NCBI GenBank assembly: GCA_963277665.1
Contig: OY728125.1
Location: forward strand, 1,714,626,889-1,714,690,888
Source: Viscum album
Lineage: Eukaryota > Streptophyta > Magnoliopsida > Santalales > Viscaceae
Direction of reading: 5' to 3'
Length of the DNA: 64,000 nucleotides
This document shows, one piece after another, positions 18,430 through 29,760 of the stretch. The first letter of the stretch is position 1, and the number at the start of each line of letters is the position of its first letter. The notes under the pieces are model-generated. The model did not search any database, had not been told where the DNA came from, and worked only from the letters and a program-made list of their open reading frames with translations. A program made the position numbers and the translations under genes.

Positions 18430-20695
18430 GGCCTAAATGGAGAAGAAAGACCTTCCACTACCTTTCCAATCAAGAATGATTTAATCCAAAAATATTTTAG
18501 GTGAAATACAAAAAGATATTTTGGAAACATTTCAAAAAGTTGAGATCAATATTCCCCTATAAGAATCTCTCAAACAAATTCCTAAGTATTATAAGTTCCT
18601 CAAGGGGCATTTCACCAAAAAAGAGGAAGATTAAAGGGAATGAGAGAGTCAAATTGGGAAGAAGTGCCTCAGCTTTGATCACACCACAACTTCCCATAAA
18701 GTGTCAAGATCCCAATGACATTTTCTATCCATTACACTATTGGTTCCATGATTTTCTTTGATGCTTTATGTGATTTAGATGTTTCCATAAATGTTATGTC
18801 TCACATAGTTTTTAATTATTTACTGATGAGATAATTAAATCCAATAAGAGTGGTGGTATAACATACAAATAGATCTACAACCTTCTCTGTAGGAGTCCTG
18901 AAGGATGTGTAAGTTAGAGTTCAAAATTTGATATTATTAGTAGAATTTTATTTGTTGAACATGGAGGAAGATGGTGCACCATCCCACTCACCCATTATTT
19001 TGGGTAGACCCTTCATAAATACAACTAATACAATCATCAATGTACATGAAGGAACCCCCACCATGGAGTTTGGAGAAAACATTGTCCACTTCAACATTTT
19101 TGACTTCATGAGGCACCCTTTAGAGGATAATTCCTTTCTTATACTTTACCACATTGAAGTGGTTGATCCCAATGATGATCTAGATATGTTCATGAAATAT
19201 TATCCTAGGGAAACACTTAATGATTGAAAACTCCATGGATAAGGGAGATGCTCAAAAATATATAAAATTTGTTTTTAGATTAGAGGAACGGGTAATCCCT
19301 AAATTCCTTGAGGGATTTTATTATTTATTTAATAATGAGGAAGCTTATATGTCATATTGTGTGCAGGAAATCCAATCTATATAAGTGAAAAATCCTAATC
19401 CAATTTCATATTTAGAGAATCCTCTAAATCTAGAATTAAAATTATTTCCCACTGATTTGAAATATGTGTACTTAATGAAAGGAGAAATGCTACTAGTGAT
19501 AATTGATAATAACCAGTCCACAAACCATGAATGTAAATTGATTGAACTTTTTAGGGAAAATGTTAAATAAATCAGTTGGAGTTTAGGTGACATTTCAGGC
19601 ATTAATCCCAAAATCTACAAGCATAGGATTCTACTTGAGGAAAATTTCATACCTTTTAGGCAGCCCCAAAGGAGGATGAATCCCACTATAATGGATGTTG
19701 TTAGGAAGGCAATAAAGAAACTTTTATAAGAATACATCATTTATCCCATTTCAGACTCACAATTGGCCAGCCTCATTCACACTGTTCTCAAAAAAATGGA
19801 TTGACCATAGTAAATAATGGGAAAAATGAGTTGATACCTGTTTAAATTTTGAATAGTTGGAGAGTTTGTATAAATTATAAGAATTTGAATCAGGTCACTA
19901 GGAAATATCATTTACCCATTCACTTTATTCACCAAATGTTGGAGATATTACGAGACCAAACTCACTATTATTTTCTAGATAGATTTTCAATTTATTTTCA
20001 AGTACCCATTACCCTATAGGACTAAGAGAAGACAACCTTTATATGTCCCTTTAGAACATTTTCTTATAACAAGATTCCATTTGGATTATGTAATTACCCT
20101 AGTCCATTTTAGAGGTGTATGATAAATATGTTTTCTAATCACATCGAGGACTTCTTGGAGGTATTTTTTTGATGAATTCACATTTTTTGGATATTTTTTT
20201 GATCATTGATTGAAAAACCTGGATTTTTTTTTGAAAACTAGAATTGAAAAGAACTTAGTTTTAAACTTCGAAAAGTGTTGCTTCATGGTAGAAAAATGAA
20301 TATTCTTTAGGATTATTAATTCACAAAAAGGTATTAAGGTGGATAAATAAAAAATTAAAGTGATAAATTCTTTACCTTCTCCAACTTGTGTCAAACATGA
20401 TGGATATTTTCTAGGAAATGCATGATTTTATAGTAGGTTCATCAAAGACTTTAGTAAGATTGCTTTTTTCCCTTTCCAGGTTACTTTTGAAAGATAATGA
20501 ATTTGATTTTGATGCTGATTACAAGGAATATTTTGATGAGTTGATGAGGAGATTTATCACCCTACCCACTAAACTATGAGAAACCCTTTGAGTTAATTTG
20601 TGATGTTTCCAACCATATTGTGTGAGTAGTTCTGTCCCAAAATATTGAAGGGAAATATCAAGCCATTGCTTATGAATCTAGGATACTAGATGTTG
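18430..20695 (+). pseudogene. Athila-lineage gypsy polyprotein, gag end to RNase H start, decayed
   Basis: Translation in shifting frames follows Athila order. The gag-protease linker is DILETFQKVEINIPL, ESLKQIPKYYKFLKG and KRKIKGNERVKLG (18500-18650). The protease has the catalytic segment altered to DLDVSINVMS, and ends with HSPIILGRPFI (about 18990) and FGENIVHFNIFDFMRHP. Reverse transcriptase text covers 19615-20200 (HRILLEENFIPFRQPQRRMN, YPISDSQLAS) and RNase H begins at 20580 (KPFELICDVSNHIV). More than twenty stops and frameshifts make it dead. The match breaks off near 20695, where other retroelement DNA starts; the integrase end reappears at 26630. Confidence 0.88.
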
Positions 20696-20699
20696 TTGG

Positions 20700-21725
20700 A
20701 GGTACCAAGGCATTAAACAAAAGTATGTGGATTGAGGATTTAGAATTTTTCATCATCGATCGACGTAATCACATCATCGTTGGTGAAGCATTACTCTGAA
20801 AAAAAGCACGAGGATCTCACGTAATGAATTTTAAGCACAAAAAAAATACTTGGTTCACTTTGAAGCTGTGCTCGACATATGCTTGTCATCGGTGAGTTTT
20901 TCTTGAAGGAACTTAATTCAATCCCCTATAGATTGTCCACACGTTCTTTGAAATTTTACAGGAGCATCGACCGTAAAATTTTGGGTGCTAGCGTGAAGAT
21001 CTGACGATGACTTCGATGTCCCAACAATCACCGCATTGATGTTCCTTCATTCCTTGAAGGAGAGATCAGTCCAGTTGCTTGGACCAAGATATTCTCTCTC
21101 TAGGAAGTGAGATAGAAGATAGAAGCTCTCATTTCTTTCACAGTGAATAGTTATCGCCATTAAATTCTCTTCATTCCTTTTATAGTGAGTTTCCAAAATA
21201 CCCAAAAAGGGTCCCCAACCCCCAAATATTTATTATTCACTGTAAACGACGTATTATGACTTCTTTACTGAGTCATAAATATCATTTATATTTTTATCAC
21301 TTTATTATAATATAATAAATATATTACGTGATAAAACTGAGCTATTAAGTCGACTCATCATTCCTACAAATATTAAACGAACTTTGAATATTAAAATAAT
21401 AATCATTCGTACAATGTTTTACATGTATTTAATTTAATACTTGTAAATATATTTATGAAATAAATTCAATACTGATTATTATAAACCTGAATAATAATGA
21501 ATTTATTTATTCTTTGGCGATCATATATCATCGAACATATCTCGAACCTTATGGTGGGGTCCACCATATCCTATACTCCTATTCATTAGAACATGGTAGA
21601 ATTTTTAATACACTATTGTGTTTAATCCTCTATGACCTTATCTCGATAGCATTGAATACTATTCATTGGTTAGGAGCAGAGTCTAGCAACCCATCAATTC
21701 CCCTAAATAGATAAGGAGTAGTCAT
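20700..21725 (-). repeat. LTR-like segment, minus strand, probably copia
   Basis: No ORF. On the minus strand a strong promoter word CACTATAAAAGGAATG (TATAAAA at 21184-21178) is followed by a leader-like region. The presumed start, TGTTATGACTACTCC near 21727, and the pyrimidine-rich structure resemble a copia LTR. Neither end is confirmed by a target duplication. It interrupts the Athila polyprotein. Confidence 0.4.
21178..21184 (-). promoter_or_regulatory. TATA box of the LTR-like segment
   Basis: TATAAAA within ACTCACTATAAAAGGAATG on the minus strand. Context suggests an LTR promoter. Confidence 0.5.
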
Positions 21726-21864
21726 AACAACAACAACCTTCCTACAATCTCTTTGTTTTACGATATCTCATAAATCATGATGCATATTTTGTTTCATTAT
21801 CCTTTCTTGCTTTATTATTTGTTGACCTTCCTGGATGGACTTACCTTTTTCTATAATGGCCATG

Positions 21865-21952
21865 CACTACTGGAATCTTACCCTATACCCATGGTTCTAA
21901 GCCGTGGGTATAGCCTAGAAAACCATGGGTATAGGCTATACCCATGGTTTAT
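21865..21952 (+). mobile_element. Fragment of a third CACTA family (one terminus)
   Basis: CACTACTGGAATCTTACCC begins at 21865 and is followed by palindromic subterminal-like words (ACCATGGGTATAGG and its complement, ACCCATGGTT). This is the layout of a CACTA end. Only one terminus is present; it abuts the copia gag fragment directly. Confidence 0.55.
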
Positions 21953-22290
21953 AACTTTGTCTTCTTCAATTTTGTATTGCCTTCATAAATATTTTTCAGC
22001 TTATCCCAAATACCTTTAGTAGTGGAAACACCCTTCACTCTTAGAAATTCACTTTTAGAAAGTGATGAGAGTAAATAATTTTTAGATCTTCCATCATTCT
22101 CAAGATTCTTCTTTTAAACAGATGCGATATGAACTTTTTCATCAATAGGAAGAAATCCAACTGTTGTAGCTTCAAGAACATCATACCCAAGAGACATAAG
22201 ATAAGACAATATTTTATCTTTCCAGATATGATAGTTCTTACCATCGAAGACCAGAATCCCCTTACTATTCACATAATTCAAATTTTTCAT
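21953..22290 (-). pseudogene. Copia gag N-terminal fragment
   Basis: From the ATG at 22290 the translation reads GILVFDGKNYHIWKDKILSY, then a short frame defect near VHIASV, then LLSSLSKSEFLRVKGVSTTK and IWDKLKNIYEG. This is the standard start of plant copia gag (FDG.NY..WK..., then IWD.L...YEG). The primer site lies just upstream at 22352-22341. The rest of gag and all of pol are absent: the fragment ends at the CACTA piece. Confidence 0.88.
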
Positions 22291-22340
22291 CACAACTTCT
22301 CTTCAAAAGTTCAACAAATAGTAAACTAAGGGAACCTTTG

Positions 22341-22352
22341 ACTCTAATACCA
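22341..22352 (-). promoter_or_regulatory. Copia primer-binding site (initiator-Met tRNA type)
   Basis: TGGTATTAGAGT on the minus strand, one or two changes from the common plant PBS TGGTATCAGAGC. It lies two bases after the LTR end. Confidence 0.85.
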
Positions 22353-22354
22353 AT

Positions 22355-24600
22355 TGAGATTGCCCAGCCAAGATCAACATCTCACCAAGATGGGGAGGGG
22401 GTGAATCAATGATATCTTTTCCTTTAAGTTTCCTTCCTTTTGAAACAATATTTACCTTCTGTTAAAGAGTTATCACCTTGCTGAAAACAAAACAATCACA
22501 CATCCACATGAACATAAGAATTTACAAGGTTCACTACTTAACAAGAGTAGCTACGTCCTTGGTATGGTTTAGAAACAATCCAATACCACACAATCCACTA
22601 GAAAACAATCCTTTTGTGTGGATACAACAAGTAGGATATACCCTTACACTTGGGTAATACTATATTCAATACAACAGTGCATATGATTTAAGTAGCATGA
22701 AATGATGTAATATAAGTTTGTGTAATAAGTTAATAAACTTTCACAAGTTGCTTTAAAACATATTACTTTGCTTCCTTGTCAACTTCTACAAATAAAATCT
22801 TTAAAAAAATCTTCACTTTCCTACCCAATAGTAGGTAAGAGCTTCTATGGACTTTGTAATGATACTCATTCCAATACCTCGGTCTGATTTCTCAGTCTGA
22901 TTGCTCAGTCTGGAAATATAACTCTTCCAGAATACTGCTAAAACAATTCTGAAATGATTCTGTATCAATCTAGAAATCCCAGTTCGATTGCTCAGTCCAA
23001 TCCGTAAACTCTAGATATAAACTTTCTTCTTATTCTTGTTCTTCTTCTATTCAGTAAAATTCCTCAAGAAATATATATCTGGAAAATACTTCTCTATAAA
23101 ATCTTTTAGTTCTCCACCTTCTATCTTTATCCATGAATAATATAAGTATAGGAAAGTACAAAGTACTCTCCTCCTTTAATAGGTGCACCAAAAGTGGTTT
23201 AGGTGAGAATCTGAAAAGTTTTCCCACTTAACCAAATTTCACAAAACTTTAATTCCCCTTAAATTTTGGATACATATTTAACTTATTTATCGCTTCTCAA
23301 ATCTTTTTGATTCTTATCAAAACTTCTCAAATATTCTGAAAACTTCAGTTCTCTTCGGATATTCTAACCATTCATCAATCCAATTCTGATTGTCACTCCG
23401 ATTTCCTCATTAAAATCAAGACATATGTTAAATAATAGATTCTTTATTATGTTTCTCTTAATCAACTGAAACATATGAAAAAATAAATGTCTTTTCATTA
23501 AAATTCATAGAACCAACCGAAAACAAACTGATCATTCTGGTGCTATGAACCAACTGATGGATACAACACTTTGAAACCATTCTACCAAAAACATTATTGC
23601 TACTTTGTTAGACTTAAATAAATTTTATTTTTCCATAAACATAATCAAAACTTCTAAAGATTCATACACTTCCATTTGTACTAGCTTCAAACACTTCAAA
23701 CACATTTTCAAAACCCCCTTGAAAATACTTACAAAATTCTCCAAACAAAACTCTTCTTTTATTTAGACCAATTATTCTGCATCCGATGAAGTCCAGTGTC
23801 CAATGAATTTTATCGGTGTCAGTATCCGCCTGATGAATCAGTACCTATCTCATTCAGATGAATAAGTGTCACCTCCAGTTTGATAGTCAACACCACATGT
23901 TGTCCGGTGACTCTTGACCAATTTGATAAAAACACGAGATGATTCTTCTTTAATTTTTGACCCAATTGAAAACAATTCAATCTGATGAAAATTGGAAAAC
24001 TACATTATTGATTGATCTCTGATCCCTTTTTGCATAGGTCCCGAAAAACTCCACTTTCTTTTCTTTTTCATTGGTTCCAACAACTCACAATAAATACAAT
24101 CTTATTTAACAAACTTTTCTACCTCCAATTCCATTTTTCAACCATTACTTCATTTGATGATCGGTGTAAGAGTTACTCTGATGATAAGTGGCACAGAGAG
24201 TGCGATGGACCATTGTTAGCAGCAACTTCTTACATTTTATGATTATTATACAAAAACTTCCAACATTCATAAAATTCTTTATACAAAGATTTGTATCTCA
24301 TGACTTATTGGTCTAACTGAAAACTAGCACCTTCATTTTCTCAAATTTTAAACAAAAATTCATAGCCTTCAAATAATCCCATGTCCGATGATCTCACACT
24401 AATGAACTGAGACTGAAAATCTTTGACTTCAACAACTTCCTTCTACCACAAACTTCTACTTTTATAATCAATTACTCATGAATTTAAAAATTTTTAGGAT
24501 CCGAATAACATCATTTAAATTACATTGGAAAGTATTATAACTTTCCATCCTTCCAACATCTTTGTTCTTTCTAACCATACTTCAATATGATTGGCAACAC
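22355..24600 (-). repeat. Copia LTR, ~2.2 kb, bounded by a PBS and a PPT
   Basis: The left end on the plus strand is TGAGATTGCCC (22355), next to the PBS. The right end is GGCAACA(CA) near 24600, beside a purine tract on the minus strand (AAAGTAAAGGGGGGAACATG). No ORF. It contains repeated TCAGTCTGATT-like words near 22890. Length and style resemble SIRE-type LTRs. A PBS on one side and a PPT on the other means internal sequence adjoins both ends. Confidence 0.6.
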
Positions 24601-24601
24601 A

Positions 24602-26629
24602 TGTTCCCCCCTTTACTTTATAAGGCTTATATCAGAAGTTTCACAAATCATTTATGATATTTGAGAAATAAAAAACATCAAAGCATCTTCAAATTTTCAT
24701 CGAATCCATTCTAACTCCAATACACTTCCTCATTACGATCAAATTGTTCATTTTGGACCCAAGATGAGTTCGATAAAATTTTTATCCTAGAAAAATTATT
24801 CACAACCTAATGAAATTTCTTAAGCATTTTGTGTCTGATCACTTGAATACGATGGTGAGTCTAATTTTCAAATATTACAAAGTTAATTTATTTCTTTTAT
24901 CTTTGACAAAAAAAGACAATAATTTCAGTAAAAACTTCTTTCAACTTCAAAAAAAAATATTCCTACCAACTTGGTCTCAACAACTAAGATATGGGATTCT
25001 CACTTATGAATTTGTTTAATGGATGATCATCAGGTTGATTACTTTATCTATATTCCCTTCCCCACTGCTTGAGGAAGATGGGTGTTCTTGTTTGCATGTT
25101 TCCTCTTGGTGGAATCTTAGGATAGCTTTCCCTAGAGTACTTGGATCATGGAATAATTCTAATAATGTTTAATAAATGTTTAACCCATGGGGTTGGTTGA
25201 TGTTGGAATGAAAATGAGATATTAATCCCAATAAAGTGTGGACTTAGTTTGAGTTATGCCTAGAGGGCATGGAATTTACTCTGATGATTAATGTAATGTT
25301 TAAGGTGAAATAATTTTGATGGTTAATTAATGGCTAATGAACTAATTAATGTAAGGAAATTATAAAAAGGAAAGAAGTAATTAATGTAGCTCTTTTAAAT
25401 TATTATGTGCTTATAGGATATCTGGTATTAGCAGTGGCAGATGAGAGTCTGAGCGACATTAGCTATAGTTGAGTTTAAGACTAGGTTATTCTCATAGTTT
25501 TGTTGTGAGCTATATTATATCTTGTATATTATATGATTTTGTACACTGATTCAACCATTTTGGTTAGGGAGACTGACATCTAGTAGACTATGGGAGGGTG
25601 TTTTCCCCAACATCTAGGTGGGAGGATGGATGGCCGACTACCCCCTCTAGCCTCACTCTCTTCTCTTAGTAGTTACTTGTGCTGGTATACACGATGGTTA
25701 GTTTCCCTATATATGTGTACAGGGGGTTGTGATGTCTTGTAGTTATTTTACACCCATGTATTACCAAACATAGTATCCAAAGGATTATTATAGGTATGAT
25801 GTATATAGGTTGTGATGGTTTGTGGTACTTTACATAGTGTATGGGCTGTAATGTTTTGAGGTATATTACCTGATGTATGATACATGTCATACAAGCTGTG
25901 GTGACTAACAGAAACTAATTCGTTACTATATATGGATATGTGTATGGAATAATGTGACAATGTGATGCACGAGGTGCATGTTGTGATTCCTTACCCATGT
26001 GTCTTCGGGCTGACTTATTTTGGAGAGAGATGGCTCACGATGTGCAGTATTGGGGAAGAGTGGAAAACTAGTGGGGAAGTGGTAGTGGGGTACCCTTGGT
26101 ATTTCATTATTATATTATATGATCTCTTGTATGTGATAATTGGTGAGAGTATCCATGGTGAGACTGAGAACGTAGTATACCTGTTTAGGTAATGAGTTAG
26201 TTTCACTATTGTTCATTGTGCTTTAACATGTTTTCTTTATCTTTTACATGAGAGACTCTGGGGAGGATCATACTGAGTATACTATTATTATCACCCTATA
26301 TATATATATAAACTATTTTCAGGTCATATATATCAAGTTGGAGATTAGGCTGGATATTACTAGTTCATGGTTTTGCAGGAGCTATTTGGGTTTCATGGTC
26401 AGTGTCGTCTTTACCTTTTTGATACTTATAGTTTTCCTTTTAGTTGTTTTAGTACTGTATGGCATTGCATGTTTGCACTTGGGATATATATATTTGAGTA
26501 GGTTTTGTTTGGTGTATCTTTCTTACCTCTCTCTTCTGAATGTTCTCTTAGAGGGTAATGCCTCCCATATGCATGTTTATTGTACTCTCGATGCTAGTCG
26601 CCAGGGGTACACTTTGAGGGGAGGGAACT
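24602..26629. other. Unassigned retroelement-like DNA
   Basis: 24602-25020 is probably 3' non-coding sequence of a copia element (left of the PPT in minus-strand order). 25020-26629 is a different, GT-richer block without ORFs and may be an LTR. Its ends could not be fixed. Confidence 0.35.
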
Positions 26630-27295
26630 CTGACAGGAAGTATGGGGTAAACCACATAACACCAACAACCTAACATCCCTAAAAAAATGGCCAAGCTAAA
26701 TTTTCCAATAGGGAGATCAAAGGGATTTTGGGGAAAACAATTAAACAAATCCTAAAATAATAGATCCGAATATTGAAATACACTTTATGGTCTTATATTA
26801 CATCTTATAAAACCCCCATTGAAATGATTCCATAGAGATTTATTTGTGGAAAGAGTTGTCACTTACCCATAGAGTTAGAACCCAAGGAATACTGGGAAGT
26901 GATATAGATGAATTTAGACCTAGACAAGGATAGAAAAGAAAACTATATCTATAGGTTTTAGAAGAAATCAAGAGAGAATCTTTTGAGAATTCAAAATTTT
27001 ACAAAGTGATAACTTGAGAGGCTCATGAAAAGTTAATTCAATAGAAATACTTCCATACAAGGGACCAAGAGTTTTTATATAATTCAAGACTTAAGTTGAT
27101 TCTTGGTAAACATAAATCAATATGAGAAGTCCCATTTATAGTTACTAGTGTATATCCTTTTGGTAAAGTGAATATTACTAAATAAGGAAATGAGAAACCA
27201 TTCACTGTTAATGGGAACATGATGATGATATATCTTGGAAACTTTCCCCAAGAACCAGTGGAGGATATCAAACTCCTTAAAATTGTTTATAAGTA
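26630..27295 (+). pseudogene. Athila integrase C-terminal half, decayed
   Basis: It reads RKYGVNHITPTT, then NGQAKFSNREIKGILGKT, SYKTPIEMIP and WKELSLTHRV-like text across frames, and ends with FIVTSVYPFGKVNIT and FTVNGNMMMIYLGNFP. These are the Athila integrase motifs KYGV.H...YHPQT.GQ.E.SNREIK, YKTPIGMSP and the final P.G.V.......F.VNG segment. It continues the polyprotein broken at 20695; the stretch in between (rest of RNase H, zinc finger, catalytic core) is missing. Several stops are present. Confidence 0.88.
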
Positions 27296-28060
27296 ATGAA
27301 CCATATGGTTGTACCTCTCCTTAACACTTGATTGATTATTATGATTCCATTTAAAATATAATTTAAATGATGAATATGTTAGAATTAATTGAGGAAAATA
27401 AATCATTTAAGTGTGGGGTAGGGAACCTTTGTAGGTTAGAAATTTTCAATTTTTATGCTTTCTTTAAATTTTGTGTGTGTTTCTTTTTCAATTTTAGCAT
27501 GTTTTGGAAACCTGTTGAGATCAATTTGAAAATCCTTTCAAATTTTGAATCCAAGTTAAGGTTGAGATACTAATTTTACCCATCTTCTCACCTTCAATGA
27601 ATTCTAAAATGAACTTGTTTTCAAATTTTAAGTGCAATAATTTCATGAAAATACCATTGAGTTTTAAATTTTATACCATGATACACTACCCTACATTTGG
27701 AATCACTTACCTAAAAGGATTCCAAACCAATTTTTACATCTTATTATAATACCATTTTTCTTGGGAGAACCAAAATATTCTTGAATAACTATTAATAACT
27801 AAATAATCTAGTCAAAACCTTAGAGAATTTAAGGACTTGTGCTATATATGTTTGATTCATTCTTTTGATTTTAACCCCCCTTTATAATAAACTCTATTTC
27901 CAAGCCAACCTTTACATACAACCCTTAGAAACCATGAATTAAATTTTTAGACAACCACATTTTAATCCAAAAATCCCTATCTACCTTTCTTTAGAATCTA
28001 ATGCATGATCTAGGTTGAATTCAACTGTGGGGGAGGAGTAAAGTGAACTGGAATGAGATG
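27296..28060 (+). other. Athila post-pol non-coding region with purine tract
   Basis: No ORF. TTTAAGTGTGGGGTAGGG occurs near 27407 and TGTGGGGGAGGAGTAAAGTG at 28026-28045. The latter is a plausible polypurine tract, with the 3' LTR expected just downstream, but no matching 5' LTR was found. Confidence 0.4.
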
Positions 28061-29519
28061 TTTTGAAATATTTGTTTGAACTAAAGTAATGAAGTGATGA
28101 AACTTTCGTGCTACTATTTTTTGAGAAAAATCATGCTAGGAAGGGTTGTAAGGTATACTAGATATCATCCAAGGCTGGTCATGGAGGTCTACCACTATTT
28201 TGAAGTGAAAAGTCCCCCTATTTTTCTCAAAAATAAAAATCTACATTGAATTCTAGATCTAAAGTCAACTAGACAGAACTGATAAATATGAGAGGAGATA
28301 TAGAAGAAATTTTTATTACCACTAAAGTTATTTAAACATGAACAACCCTATAAGCCTAATAAAAGTTTGTAGTATAGTTGGAGTTGTAATGGATCTAAAA
28401 TTTTCTTAACAATATGCCATAAAAGTGATATCCAACAAATTATATTTTGAAAAGAGTTGATGTTGTGCTTGGAGAAAGGCCATAGAACACATAAAAATTA
28501 AGAAAATACCTCATCATATGGGCCAAGGAAGACCTCAAACCTATTAAAATAAATTCAAAGTCCCTCTCTACCTTAAAGAGCATAACCAAATTAAAAAAAT
28601 CACCATTAATCAAAACCTACTGAAGGAAACAAAGAAGGGGAATGTTTATTGATACTAAAACTAAAAAGGTGTGAACCATCCTATAAAAAAAATCAAGGAG
28701 GTGAAGATGAATCATTGGAATAGGAAGATAAGGGAGAAATCCATTCTTGAAGGAAACTAAAAACCATGACTTGTGCTCCAAACATAGAGCCATACCTCCT
28801 ACATTTACCTATTTTTTTATTAAAACCCACCAAGGTTAAACCTGAGAACAACCATGGAAAATCCCTCATGATATGCACAAATACATGGCTCATTAGGTGG
28901 AGATGTAGAAACTCATAAAGCCTATGGTGAACCTTGCATGATCTTGGGATGATAAAATAATTACTTAAAATTCATACTTAAGTGTTGAGTTAAATATTTC
29001 TAGAAAGGCAGGTATAAGTGTGCATGGGGGGATAGAATAATTGAAAAATAATTGAATACACTTAATGAAGAAAATTTAATTAATATAATTAAGGATTCAT
29101 GGTAAGAAGGGGAATCATGGTGTTAAAAAGGTAACTCACATCGACTATTGTTTAAATTATGTATGGGTAATCTTTCTGAAGAGTCATAAATACATAATAT
29201 TTTATTGATATTCAATTCATTTTATTGCCTTATATTTATTTATTGTTTAAGTTATAATATGTTTTTGAATTAAAGTTTCAAATCACTTGATTGTGTGGAT
29301 ATTGTTTGAAATGACATAATTGGGTATTTAATTTACTTACATAATTTTTGGAATGGATTGCTATGGATTATTTTTTATCTTTCTATTATGAAGTCTTAGA
29401 GCATGGAATGTTATATTGGATTTCATACTCGATAAGATAACTATTAAAGAAAGTGGTGATTCTTGAGTGATTGTTATGGATTAATCTTCCATATTAAATC
29501 ATAAATAAACAACAAAGAC

Positions 29520-29760
29520 ATAAGTGCATATGAGTCATTTTAGAAATGTGTATATGTCATTTTTCACCTATGTATGAGTAATATCCACATGCGTATGAGT
29601 AATTTCCTATATGTATGTGTGAATATGCCTTGATATATGTGTTATTTCCACCTATGTATGAGTGATCTCCATCTGCATATGAGTCATTTCCTCCGAATGT
29701 GTGAATCCACCTCTACGCATGTGTAATATGCCAGTGCATATGTGACATTCCGTTAAGAAA
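29520..29760. repeat. Imperfect short repeats around CATATGAGTCATTTCC
   Basis: Ten or so degenerate copies of a TGTATGAGTAAT(T/A)TCC(A)-like word spaced 20-35 bp apart. Confidence 0.6.

Noticed and set aside
26248..26673. 141-residue ORF with two membrane-like segments
   Set aside because: T-rich LTR-like sequence gives spurious hydrophobic runs, and its end overlaps the Athila integrase match in the same stretch.
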